Positions 34,545 to 44,175 of a DNA stretch of 64,000 nt are shown one piece after another. Source of the DNA: Muraenolepis orangiensis (lineage: Eukaryota > Chordata > Actinopteri > Gadiformes > Muraenolepididae); contig CM051001.1 of the NCBI GenBank assembly GCA_027704905.1, positions 29,869,149-29,933,148 of the forward strand, in the 5' to 3' direction. Positions within the stretch are counted from its first letter, which is position 1, and the number at the start of each line of letters is the position of its first letter. Below the pieces are notes generated by a model. That model worked only from the letters and a program-made list of their open reading frames with translations, was not told the origin of the DNA and searched no databases. Made by a program: the position numbers and the translations under genes.

Positions 34545-35322
34545 ATTACATTTCCCTGGCACTACACACGGCCCTGCAGAACCTAGACAGGAGGGACACC
34601 TACGTAAGACTACTGTTTATTTTCTACAGCTCGGCTTTCAACACCATCGTTCCCTCCAAGCTGGTCCTGAAACTGAGGGACCTATGTCTGGGCGCCCCCA
34701 TCTGTAACTGGATTATGGTCTTCCTGACGGTCAGGCCTCAAGTGGTGAAGATTGGAAACAACATCTCATCCACTCTGGTCCTCAACACTGGAGCACCCCA
34801 AGGCTTCGGCCTCAGTCCACGGCTCTACTCGCTGTACACACATGACTGTACTGCCACGCACAGCAATAATCGGATTATCAAGTTTGCAGACGACACCACA
34901 GTTATTGGCCTGATAAGCGAGGGAGACGAAACGGAGTACAGAGATGAGGTAGCGTCTCTATGCTCTGCAGTGCATCAGAAAAAGCGGAATAGGCCAGAGG
35001 TTGCTAGTGAACTTCTACCGTGGCACCGTAGAGTGTGTCCTGGCGAGTGGCATCACTGTGTGGTACGGCAACACCACTGCACGGGACAAGAAAGTCATCC
35101 AGAGGGTCCTGAGGATGGCAGAGAAGATCATCGGTTTTGCACTTCCATGCATTGAGATCTGCAGGACTTGATGTCGGAAGAAGGCCATGTCCATCATAAA
35201 GGACTGCAACCACCCTGGCACCATCTCTTCTCCCCCCTACCGTCTGGTCACCGGTTGCGCAGCATCCGTACAAGGACTACCAGGTTTACAAGGAGTTTTT
35301 ATCAACAGTTAGTGCGCCTACT

Positions 35323-35957
35323 GTCCTGCCGGCTACGGGGAGCAATAACGCTGGTGGAGATCACGGCCCACATTTAATGTCCGCTAACGACACGCCTATC
35401 CAAACCTATGGCACAGAGGCTGCTGTGGACCTGTGTTTCAGGCCAGCGGTTTACATGGGACTTCGTCACGGCCGACATCTCCTTCCCCCTCCTCAGCGCA
35501 GACTTCCTGTGCGCTAACGGGCTACTGGTAGACGTTAAGAACAGCCGCCTGGTGGACGCACTGACATTTTCGTCGTTCGCATTTGTGTCCGCGGCGAGGC
35601 CACATACAGCTCACTCTCAGAGGGTGACGAATATCAACGTCTTCTTCGTGAGTTACCCAGCTTGACGCAGCCCACCTTTTCCGCCGCCACCAAACACGGT
35701 TTTGAGCACCACATTGACACTAAAGGCCCCAGGGATTTTGACAATGGTTGAATTCTGGGAATTATTGTGTGGAGGAGTGACATAATTCACCCACGGAACT
35801 ACGGGTGGGGTATTGTGTTGCCGGGGACATTAGTGCAAGGGACCTTTCTAGTTCCTCTTCCGGTAGAAAGTGATGTGGTGTTTACATTCTTCTCATGCTG
35901 AATAAACGTCCCGTTTGGACTTTAAATACCCAGCCTCCGACTCCCGTCTTTCGACAC
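35323..35957 (+). mobile_element. Gypsy protease-LTR fragment inserted in L2
   Basis: 35405-35600 encodes a Gypsy aspartic-protease C-terminal region: FTWDFVTADISFPLLSADFL, then CANGLLVDVKNSRLVDALTF. 35750-35957 looks like an LTR (AATAAACG poly(A) signal at 35900-35906, CA end). L2 sequence resumes at 35958 with about 100 L2 bases missing. Confidence 0.75.
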
Positions 35958-36158
35958 TTACATACTTTGCTGGACTTTCTGAACTCATCATAGTTACTGC
36001 ACTGTATTCATGATGCTGCTGCACTACTGGCACTTTAAAGGCTTTTGAAGCATGTACATTCAACACATTTTCATATCATTTAACAGTCACTTTGCTGCTC
36101 TTTTTTTGGTTTATTGTTATTGTATATATTATTTTTATGGTGTTGTTTTGGAGATGTA

Positions 36159-36567
36159 TGTCACGGTTTAGATATCTGCCTCCCCGTGTCCACAGCACTC
36201 GCCCGGATAGCCACGCCCCCATTCTCACTCCCAGCTGCAGTGCATCACAATTATCTTCCCCCTCATGTTTTCCTGCCTGTCTAATTGGCTGCCCCGCACC
36301 TGATTGTTTCCACCTGTTCTGTTACCTTGTGTATAAATAGTCTGCGTCTTCCTTTGTTCTGGGCCAGTTCGTACTTGTTTCATGTTAGAGAACCAACGTC
36401 TTGTTTCCACGTCTTGCCACGCCATCTTCAGGTTTTTGTCATTTGGTCTTTTGTGTTTGAGCTTTAAGCTTTTCCCTCATGTAAGGGATTTTTGTGTTGT
36501 ACTAAAATTTTGATACTTTTGTCTCGAGTCGTGCATTTGTGTTCAGGTCCAGAGTTCGGTCGTGACA
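36159..36567 (+). repeat. solo LTR (Gypsy-type), 409 bp
   Basis: Starts TGTCACGGTTT, ends GGTCGTGACA, flanked by ATGTA at 36154-36158 and 36568-36572. A TATAAATA box at 36332-36339 gives + orientation. Typical product of LTR-LTR recombination. Sits inside the 3' UTR of an L2 copy, so it is younger than that. Confidence 0.92.
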
Positions 36568-36740
36568 ATGTATACTGCGGCAGGGAATGGGGAGTAAGCA
36601 TTCCAACGTACCTGTTGTAATTGGCCAATAACAATAGCTTGTATCTTGCATCTTGTATAGACCTATTGTCTAAAATATAGGTCTACTTAATAGAGACCTA
36701 TTGTGTAAAATATAGATACAATATACAAGATACAAGATAT

Positions 36741-37130
36741 TAAGTACATTAGAATGCTTACTCCCCATTCCCTCCCGCAGTACGTATCTCCAAGACAATA
36801 TCATAAAATAATATATACTATAAAAATGTACATAAAAAACAGCAAAGTGACTGATAGATAACATGTGTTGAATTGTGCAAACATATTTAAAAGCATTTAA
36901 AGTGCCAGTAGTGCATCATGCAGCATCATGAATACAGTGCAGTAACTATGATGAGTCCAGAAAAAGTATGGAAGTGTAATTATATTGACAATGTTATGAT
37001 AGTGGCAGCACTCCTATCAGTTCAGTCAGTGCACTGCCTGTGAATGAAAATTGTCCTTGAAGCTGGTATGTCCTTGAAGTCCTTGTATGGATGCTGCGCA
37101 ACCGGACGGTAAGGATTACTTAGGAAGTCT
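36741..37130 (-). mobile_element. L2-type LINE 3' end, minus orientation
   Basis: GCTTACTCCCCATTCCCTCC at about 36756 onward matches the 3' UTR of the minus-strand L2 at 45895 (GAATGCTTACTCCC, CATTCCCTCCCGCAGTA). It faces the + copy ending at 36640, tail to tail. Confidence 0.8.
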
Positions 37131-37154
37131 ACTTAATATAGACCTATTGTATAT

Positions 37155-37804
37155 TGTTACGTCCCAGCTCGGGGAGAGTGGGAAAGAACATTTAACCAGT
37201 TGTACTTGGTAAATAAGAAGTTGTTTTAATAAATGAACATACAATAACGTTGGCAAAAACAGCCACAATCAAAACAAAAGCCACTAAGGCAGCACGTTAC
37301 AGGAACACCAAAGGAACCGATGGAACTCCTTACATAAGAGTGGTATTATAAGTTGCCCAAACCAAACAAACAAACACACAAACGAAACCTCCCTTCTACC
37401 AGGGGAAAACGAACAGGGCTAACAAAAGAATATGCGGCTACAAGACACCGCCGGGGAAGCAAGGCAACCACGGCGCACAGGGCTCCCCAACACAACAGTC
37501 GTCAAGATCACACACGTCAACACACCTGCTAACAACACGTTCGTTAGTATCTCGGAGGAGTTATTGAGACGTCTGACACAGATTCAGACCTCTCCCGACT
37601 AACACGATGCACACGGTCTTAACAGCTGTCGCCGGACAGGCGGCGCGGAGATTGGAGAGTCGAGCCTGACATCCACCAATCCAGACCTTCGGATCTTCGG
37701 TCCCGCCTACCGGGGGAGGTACAGGACGCCGGCATCCAATGACGTCTGGGCAACGGCACAGCTCATATACATAACACACACACACAGAACCCGCAGCCGT
37801 AACA
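37155..37804 (-). repeat. 3' LTR (650 bp) of the TDP-43-carrying element
   Basis: Matches 40759-41408 base for base except three substitutions (in CGCAC(A/G)GGGC, CACAC(G/A)TCAA, ATCC(A/T)CCAAT). Sense strand carries (UG)6U near its start at 37774-37786 and an ATTAAA signal near its far end. Confidence 0.97.
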
Positions 37805-37815
37805 CCCCCTCCCTT
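37805..37815 (-). promoter_or_regulatory. polypurine tract
   Basis: Minus strand AAGGGAGGGGG directly precedes the 3' LTR; in LTR elements this primes plus-strand DNA synthesis. Confidence 0.85.
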
Positions 37816-37879
37816 AAGACACAAGCCTATGGTTTTGTTAACCAAGCCTACCAGCAAACCTACCTAATAGCACACACAA

Positions 37880-38225
37880 ACATCACTAACCCCTAGACCC
37901 AGCATATGCCAACACATTGTCTGAGCCCTTCCTATGACGGATGTCTAGGTTGTAATCTTGCACGATCAGAGCCCATCGCATGAGACGCTGAATGCGATTG
38001 TACATGTGAGATAGGAATACGACGAGATCGTGATCAGTAAACACGGCAACTGGCAAAGGCTAGATCCAACATAAACCTCGAACTGCTGCAGAGCTAATAA
38101 CAAAGCAAGGGTCTCTTTCTCGATTGTAGAATCTCTGAGCTGGTGCTTGCTGAACTTACGAGAAAAACAAACTGGATGATCAACACCCTCATCATCCTCC
38201 TGCAACAGGACTGCACCTGCCCCCA
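37880..38225 (-). pseudogene. Gypsy RNase H remnant
   Basis: Minus-strand frame with GAGAVLLQEDDEGVDHPVCF, FSKHQLRDSTIEKETLALLL and, after a frameshift near 38055, FTDHDLVVFLSHMYNRIQRL and IVQDYNLDIRHRKGSDN. It is in a different frame from the fusion ORF that overlaps its start, so it is not part of the fusion protein. Motifs for the rest of RT and for integrase are absent. Confidence 0.88.
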
Positions 38226-40648
38226 CTGCTATTGCTCCCCATCCCGCCGCGACTAGCGCCGTATCCTTGACCAAACCCACCAGCCCCAAACCGCCCTCGC
38301 TCCATCATTTGCCTACTATTGTGTTTAGGCTCGGCGTTGGAGATGTGCACCCTGACACCCTTGATGATCAGGTCCTCGCCACACAGGGCCTGGGCCACCT
38401 GGTCATCGGCAAAGGTGACGAAGGCGAATGCTCGGAAGGGTTTGGGAATAAAGACGTCTGTGACCTCGCCGTACTGCATGAAGAACTGCCTCAGCTCGTC
38501 AGTGGTCATGTCTTCAGTACAGCGGCCCACAAAGATCTTGCGGCAGCGCATGGGCTCATCAGGACCGGCCTTAGAGTTGGGAAGTTTGCAGTCACACCAC
38601 CTCCCGTCAATCATGTGTCTCTGAGAAACCACTTTGGTCTGAGTCTCGTACTCTGTGAATCGGACAAACCCAAAGCCTTTGGAGTTGCCAGTCTTGGCAT
38701 CCCTCTTGACCTGCACCATGATGACCTCCCCAAAAGTGGCAAAGTAGTCCTTCAGGTCCTGTTCTGAGGTTTTCCATGGAAGCCCCAGAACAATGAGATG
38801 CGACGTCTTCTGGGAGCCCCTCTTGATTTTAACAGCGGAGGCGGCGTCCATTTCATCCATCTTCCCTTTGTTGTCTTTGGGGTAGTTCACGACGTGCACC
38901 AGGTTACCCCAGTCGCTCTCGGGTTGAGGCGAATCCAATATATCCAGTGCCGGAGTCACCTTCCCACCCGCAATATCATTCCCCATCAGAAATACTATAC
39001 CTTTTATTGGTAATGCGGGACACACCGCGACTGGAAAGAACCCAGTAATTAATTCTGATTGCACATGTACGTTGTGTACGGGCCGTGGACTATAACCCAT
39101 CTCAATGCCACGTAATATTGAACTGTAGCCACAGGCTGACTGATCGGAGAACGGCAACGCTGAGGCAACAATCACCGACTGGGACCCCCCAGTGTCCCGC
39201 AAAATACGCACGGGTCTCTGATCGGCAGATTCACCAGATAAAGAAATGAATCCGTCAAAAACAAAGGGCTTGAAGCCCGGATCTATCTCACTGTCATCCG
39301 AATCAAGATTACGTAATGTGACTGACTCGACTGTAATCAAGCCAATGCCTTCTGGCTGGAGCAGATTTTGCGGCGGCTCTTTGCGTTTCAGCATCAAACA
39401 GTTGGCGATGACATGCCCAGGTCTGCGACAGTAAAAACATTCTCTCTCCTCTCTGTTAACATTAGCCGTTTGCCTGGGATACGTCAATGGCGAAACTGAC
39501 GCACCACGGAGCTCGTCAGTAGACACAGAACAAAACACCGCTTTGTGAGTCAGAACATACTCATCTGCTAACACCGCAGCGGCAGAGAGTGATTTTACTT
39601 TTTGTTCGTTAACATACACCACAATGCGATCAGGCAAACACTTTTTGAATTCCTCCATCATAATTAACTCCCTTAGAGAATTGTACTCCGTAGCATTGCA
39701 TGTTTTAACCCATTTATCAAACAGTGTTCCCTTTTCCCTAGCGAACTCCACATATGTTTGATTCTGAGTTTTCTTGTGTAACCTAAACTTCTGTCTGTAG
39801 GCTTCAGGCACCAGTTCATATACTCTCATAATGGCAGCTTTAACAGAGTCATAAATCAAACTATCCTCCAATGACAGAGCAGCAACAGCCTCTTGAGCTT
39901 TCCCATGGATTTTGCACTGCAACAAAATAGGCCATGCTTGCAGCGGCCACTGTAACGCTGCAGCAATGCGCTCAAACGCCTCGAAATATGTGTCCACTTC
40001 CGCCTCACGAAATATGGGAACTAACGAAATATTTTTACCAATATCAAATGTGGTTGGATGAGTTGGAGGTGACACCATACCTGTAGCCTGGGCAGACGAG
40101 AGAGGTGCACGCCACTGAGCCTCAAGCTCCAGTTGCCGCAGCCTCACCACTTTATCTGCTTCAATCTCCAACTTCCTGACTTCCAGCTGTAGCTCTAGCT
40201 GTGCCCGTCGGTTCTGCTCCTTATCCTTCGCCTCCAGCTGGAGCCGTGCGAGGCGGACCTTAAGTCGGGCCTCGTCTCTGGATCTAGAACTGACCGGGGA
40301 CAGTGGGTCATATCGAGGCATCGTGTACGGCGTTTTGGGCCGCCCACCATCCTTACTCTCTCCCACTGCCTGAGCGGTTCGAGACTCTGTCTCGAGTCTC
40401 TGGCTACCCCCACCTTCAGTCAGGGCGCCCTCAGACACAGCTAGCTCTGTTTGAACAGACACCACCAGGATGCCTTGTTCCACCAACTCATCAACTACAA
40501 GAGCCTTAACCTCCTTCTTTACCAATTGTTTAGATATTGTGAGACGGAAGTGTTTAGCAATATCAAAGAGATCCTCTTTGCGACATTCATCTAATTTCTC
40601 TAATGACGGATAAGCTAAAAAGTACTCCAAGTCAAAAGATGCCATCAT
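38192..40648 (-). CDS. Gag-protease-TDP-43 fusion protein
   Basis: 818 codons, uninterrupted. Residues about 15-55: SAP-like helices (LFDIAKHFRLTISKQLVKK). About 130-190: basic coiled coil. About 215-390: Gag capsid with a SCAN-like end (REKGTLFDKWVKTCNATEYN, EEFKKCLPDRI). About 409-422: CCHC knuckle CFYCRRPGHVIANC. About 485-570: protease with catalytic RDTGGSQ and MGNDIAGGKVTP. From residue 580 (W, equal to W68 of human TDP-43) to about 808 it is collinear with TDP-43: RRM1 about 616-688 (LIVLGLPWKT, KGFGFVRF) and RRM2 about 704-774 (KIFVGRC, RAFAFVTF), then the start of the Gly-rich tail. The RNA-contact aromatics are kept. K-R-K of the nuclear signal reads K-G-K. The N-terminal oligomerisation domain and most of the prion-like tail are missing. 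A short unrelated end (RCSPVAGG) comes from RNase H DNA out of frame. Confidence 0.95.
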   Translation of the reverse strand: MMASFDLEYFLAYPSLEKLDECRKEDLFDIAKHFRLTISKQLVKKEVKALVVDELVEQGILVVSVQTELAVSEGALTEGGGSQRLETESRTAQAVGESKDGGRPKTPYTMPRYDPLSPVSSRSRDEARLKVRLARLQLEAKDKEQNRRAQLELQLEVRKLEIEADKVVRLRQLELEAQWRAPLSSAQATGMVSPPTHPTTFDIGKNISLVPIFREAEVDTYFEAFERIAAALQWPLQAWPILLQCKIHGKAQEAVAALSLEDSLIYDSVKAAIMRVYELVPEAYRQKFRLHKKTQNQTYVEFAREKGTLFDKWVKTCNATEYNSLRELIMMEEFKKCLPDRIVVYVNEQKVKSLSAAAVLADEYVLTHKAVFCSVSTDELRGASVSPLTYPRQTANVNREERECFYCRRPGHVIANCLMLKRKEPPQNLLQPEGIGLITVESVTLRNLDSDDSEIDPGFKPFVFDGFISLSGESADQRPVRILRDTGGSQSVIVASALPFSDQSACGYSSILRGIEMGYSPRPVHNVHVQSELITGFFPVAVCPALPIKGIVFLMGNDIAGGKVTPALDILDSPQPESDWGNLVHVVNYPKDNKGKMDEMDAASAVKIKRGSQKTSHLIVLGLPWKTSEQDLKDYFATFGEVIMVQVKRDAKTGNSKGFGFVRFTEYETQTKVVSQRHMIDGRWCDCKLPNSKAGPDEPMRCRKIFVGRCTEDMTTDELRQFFMQYGEVTDVFIPKPFRAFAFVTFADDQVAQALCGEDLIIKGVRVHISNAEPKHNSRQMMERGRFGAGGFGQGYGASRGGMGSNSSGGRCSPVAGG

Positions 40649-40739
40649 CAGAGAACCTACATAGGCTATAATACCTACACTACGTACCTCATTAAAAAAA
40701 CAACTTCCAAACCCTGAATTTAATTAATTAAATTCAGGA
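40649..40739 (-). promoter_or_regulatory. leader between primer site and gag
   Basis: About 90 bases containing a palindromic CTGAATTTAATTAATTAAATTCAG (arms about 10 bases). Such a hairpin could act in packaging or dimerisation, by analogy only. Confidence 0.5.
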
Positions 40740-40754
40740 CCGGACGAGCCCCCA
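40740..40754 (-). promoter_or_regulatory. primer-binding site, tRNA-Pro type
   Basis: Minus strand TGGGGGCTCGTCCGG, 4 bases (TAAT) after the 5' LTR. These 15 bases equal the start of the well-known tRNA-Pro primer site of murine leukemia-type retroviruses. Confidence 0.93.
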
Positions 40755-40758
40755 ATTA

Positions 40759-41408
40759 TGTTACGTCCCAGCTCGGGGAGAGTGGGAAAGAACATTTAAC
40801 CAGTTGTACTTGGTAAATAAGAAGTTGTTTTAATAAATGAACATACAATAACGTTGGCAAAAACAGCCACAATCAAAACAAAAGCCACTAAGGCAGCACG
40901 TTACAGGAACACCAAAGGAACCGATGGAACTCCTTACATAAGAGTGGTATTATAAGTTGCCCAAACCAAACAAACAAACACACAAACGAAACCTCCCTTC
41001 TACCAGGGGAAAACGAACAGGGCTAACAAAAGAATATGCGGCTACAAGACACCGCCGGGGAAGCAAGGCAACCACGGCGCACGGGGCTCCCCAACACAAC
41101 AGTCGTCAAGATCACACACATCAACACACCTGCTAACAACACGTTCGTTAGTATCTCGGAGGAGTTATTGAGACGTCTGACACAGATTCAGACCTCTCCC
41201 GACTAACACGATGCACACGGTCTTAACAGCTGTCGCCGGACAGGCGGCGCGGAGATTGGAGAGTCGAGCCTGACATCCTCCAATCCAGACCTTCGGATCT
41301 TCGGTCCCGCCTACCGGGGGAGGTACAGGACGCCGGCATCCAATGACGTCTGGGCAACGGCACAGCTCATATACATAACACACACACACAGAACCCGCAG
41401 CCGTAACA
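40759..41408 (-). repeat. 5' LTR (650 bp) of the TDP-43-carrying element
   Basis: In sense orientation this LTR drives transcription of the fusion ORF. TGTTACG/CGTAACA ends; three differences from the 3' LTR. Candidate TATA-like motif: TATAAT about 220 bases from its 3' end on minus. Confidence 0.97.
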
Positions 41409-41429
41409 TATATAATATAGGTCTACTTA

Positions 41430-44175
41430 TTTATCATCAGCACATTTAACACCAGAACATTGTCCACTACAGCCAAAAATGAAGAACTTGCGTACAACTG
41501 TACAACATTGACATAATTTGCATACAGGAACATCGTAACATTCATGACGAGCCACTCATGCAGGAGACATTTGATGGTCACACTTATAACATCATCAGCA
41601 TGGAAGAACAAGAGCAATGCTGCTACCGGAGGAGGAGGTGTCCTAATTTCCCCAAGAGCATTCAAAGCTTGCAGCAGTATTGTGAAATGCACTGATCACA
41701 TCATGAAATTTACCCAGCTGGGTAACCCAGCAACCACAGTTCTCAGCTGCTACAGCCCACACAACGATCTCCCAGAGGAAGATGTTGTGCAATTCTACCA
41801 GGATCTATCTAGCGCAGTCAACACAACCCCGGCACACAACCTTCTCGTGATTGGTGGGGATTTTAATGCCCACCAAGGGCCTTAGGGCCTACAGACTCAC
41901 TCTTCACTCTTAACAAACACACTAATAGAAATGGCAAGGACTTTGAGTAATACCATGGAGCACAACAGCCTTAAGCTACAAACACAAGGTTTCAGAACTG
42001 TAGCAGTAAGCTCTGGACACATCTTTGTCCCAACGGCAGCCTTGTGCAACTGGACTACATCTTGGCTAGAAAGAAGTTGATCAACAGCATCAAAAACTCA
42101 TGTGCATACAACTCTTTTGAGGGTGTTAAATCTGACCACAGAATTGTTAGATAAGTTATCGTAAGAGCAAAGTACCAGCCAAAGATCCCATGAAACAACT
42201 TGACTGTATCAGGCGACCCTAACCTTCGTGAAGAGTATACAGTCGCAGTACACAACAGATTTAGCGCACTCTGTGATGAGCTTGAAGACAAGAACATCAG
42301 TGTTGTGTATGACACCCTGGTCGCTTCCAACAGAGATATTGCACTGGAAATGCTTCCAAAGAAGACAATGACCTTTGCTTCTAACGAGAGAGTAGAGAGA
42401 AGAACTGAAGAATGCATCACAGAAAGATCAGGCTAGGTCTACTAGGAATACTAATAGGTACCTTGATGCAGCAAAACTCTCACTTGATGAAGCATACATT
42501 GAAGCTTTGGAAGCACATGTTAAGTCTAAAACTGAAAAACTCTTCCATAGGGAAAACAAGCATGCGGCTGCATGGGTCGCTCTGAGGGAACATACCAACA
42601 TCAGGGCTTCCCCAATGATTCGTATAACGGGTAAAACCACAGAGTATTGTCTAGATGCATGGTTTCAGCACTTCCGTTCGCTTCTTGGTAAAGCAGAGCA
42701 ATGCATCACCAACCTCAACAATCCTTTCTTCAACCAGAAAGTAGCAGATAGCCTTCAAACCCATACTGGTCCTTTTATCATGGACGAGGTTCAGAAATGT
42801 CTGAAAAAGATAAGAAACACCAAGACACCAGTCCCAGACAACATCCCAGCTGTCATCTGTTAGCATTTTGTAATGAGACCTAAAAAGGAAACAAACCAGA
42901 AGCATTCTCAATGTCTTCAATTGTTCCACTTCCAAAGAAAGGCGACCTTTCACTGCCTCAGAATTACAGAGACACACTGTCAACTTTAGCCTCAAAGATT
43001 TACAACTCAATGCTTCTAAACAGAATCTATCCATAAATTTACCCCATCTTGTGTAATCAAAACGGCTTTAGGGAAAGTAGATCACCACTTCCCCAAGTTC
43101 TTGCTCTCAGGAGAATCATAGAAGAGCTGAGGATTTTTAAGCGAAAGGCATCAATTGTGTTTGTGGACTTTGCAAAGGCATTTGAGAGTGTCAACAGGAA
43201 GATCATGCTGCATATGCTTCTGAATTACGGTGTCCCAGATGAGGTTGTCAAAGCCATTTCCATCATGTATGACAACCCATCATGCTTTGTGAAAAGCACG
43301 GCCAGCCTAACCAAGGAGTTCCTCACAACTGCAGGAATCCTCCAAGGAGACACCTTAGCTCCATTTGTTTTCGTGATTGTGGTGGACTATTTACACACAA
43401 AATCTTGACCGATTTCAACTATGCGGACGATATCGCCCTCACGGCTCAACAACTGTGTGATTCGCAAGACCTGTTAACTTCACTAGAGAATGCTGCAGCC
43501 AAGGTCGGCCTGTTTCTCAATGTAAAGAAGAGTATATGACCATCAACGAAGATGACAACCACAATATGTTCCAACAACGGCACCCAACTCGAGTTCAGTG
43601 ACTTCAGGTACCTTGGGTCCTATGTTGCTGACAGTAAGAAGGACTTTCTGACATGTAAAGGGCAGGCATGGAGTGCCTGTAACAAGCTTCACAACATCTG
43701 GCAATCAAATGTATCAAAATCTACAAAAGTGGCCTTCTTCAGAGCTTGTGTAGAGAGTATTATTTTATATGGAGCCGAAACCTGGACCATGAAGAAAGAC
43801 TTAGAAGATCACCTTGATGGCACATACACCAGACTCATAATGAGGGTGAAGAACATCTCATGGCAACAGCACATGGCCAAACCCATCTACGCATCTAACA
43901 CATCTACGAAATTGTTCCACCTATCTCTACCACCGTCGCTCAACGAAGAGTGTGTTTTGCTGGCCACTGCTGTCATGCAAAATTACAGATTGTGTCTGAC
44001 CTAATATGTTGGAGACTTCTGTGTCCTAACAGGGGTCGTAGACCTCTTAACTATATTGATACCATTAGTAGGGACACGGAATATGAAATTGAGGACCTAC
44101 CTACCATAATGAGGGACAAAGATTACTGGCGCGGCATTGTGAATGCAATCTCGGTTGCGGCCACTCTGTGATGAT
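41430..44175 (+). pseudogene. RTE/CR1-like LINE (endonuclease and RT), frameshifted
   Basis: Endonuclease pieces: QEHRNIHDEPLMQETFDGHT (41525), SCYSPHNDLPEEDVVQFYQD (41750) and LLVIGGDFNAHQGP (41840). A linker with KPSDHR-like SDHRIV near 42135. RT: NQNGFRESRSPLPQVLALRR (43055), IVFVDFAKAFESVNRK (motif A), GILQGDTLAPFVFVIVVDYL and an intact NYADDIALTAQQL near 43420. C-terminal FRYLGSYVADSKKDFLTCKG, SIILYGAETWTMKK and DLPTIMRDKDYWRGIV, ending at the stop near 44170. At least five frame breaks. Clade assignment is by motif style only. The element lies between two copies of the AATAGGTCTACTTAATATAG motif. Confidence 0.85.

Larger units (their letters stand above)
34545..36640 (+). mobile_element. 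L2-type LINE copy, interrupted twice
   Basis: 34550-34965 encodes RT: FYSSAFNTIVPSKLVLKLRD (motif A, first residues changed), VVKIGNNISSTLVLNTGAP and an intact FADDTTVIGL. At about 34955 it jumps by deletion to the C-terminal part (34975-35320). 3' UTR resumes at 35958-36158 and 36573-36640, ending in CTTGTAT units. It is interrupted by a Gypsy fragment (35323-35957) and a solo LTR (36159-36567). 5'-truncated and not functional. Confidence 0.85.
37150..41413 (-). mobile_element. LTR retrotransposon carrying captured TDP-43 RNA-binding core
   Basis: A complete 4254-bp proviral unit (37155-41408) flanked by the target duplication TATAT (37150-37154, 41409-41413). Two 650-bp LTRs begin TGTTACG and end CGTAACA. 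In sense (minus) order: LTR, 4-base spacer, tRNA-Pro-type primer site, leader, gag-protease-TDP-43 ORF, RNase H remnant, polypurine tract, LTR. Integrase and RT are missing. RNase H lying directly before the 3' LTR implies that the parent had integrase ahead of RT (Gmr1-like Gypsy). Movement would need enzymes in trans. Only 3 LTR differences in 650 indicate recent insertion. Confidence 0.95.

Noticed and set aside
38319..38767. Open frames on + opposite the TDP-43 segment
   Set aside because: Shadows of the conserved minus-strand coding sequence; no domain of their own.
41165..41389. Identical 74-98-codon open frames in both LTRs (also 37561-37857)
   Set aside because: They lie within the non-coding LTRs, are duplicated only because the LTRs are, and have no domain.
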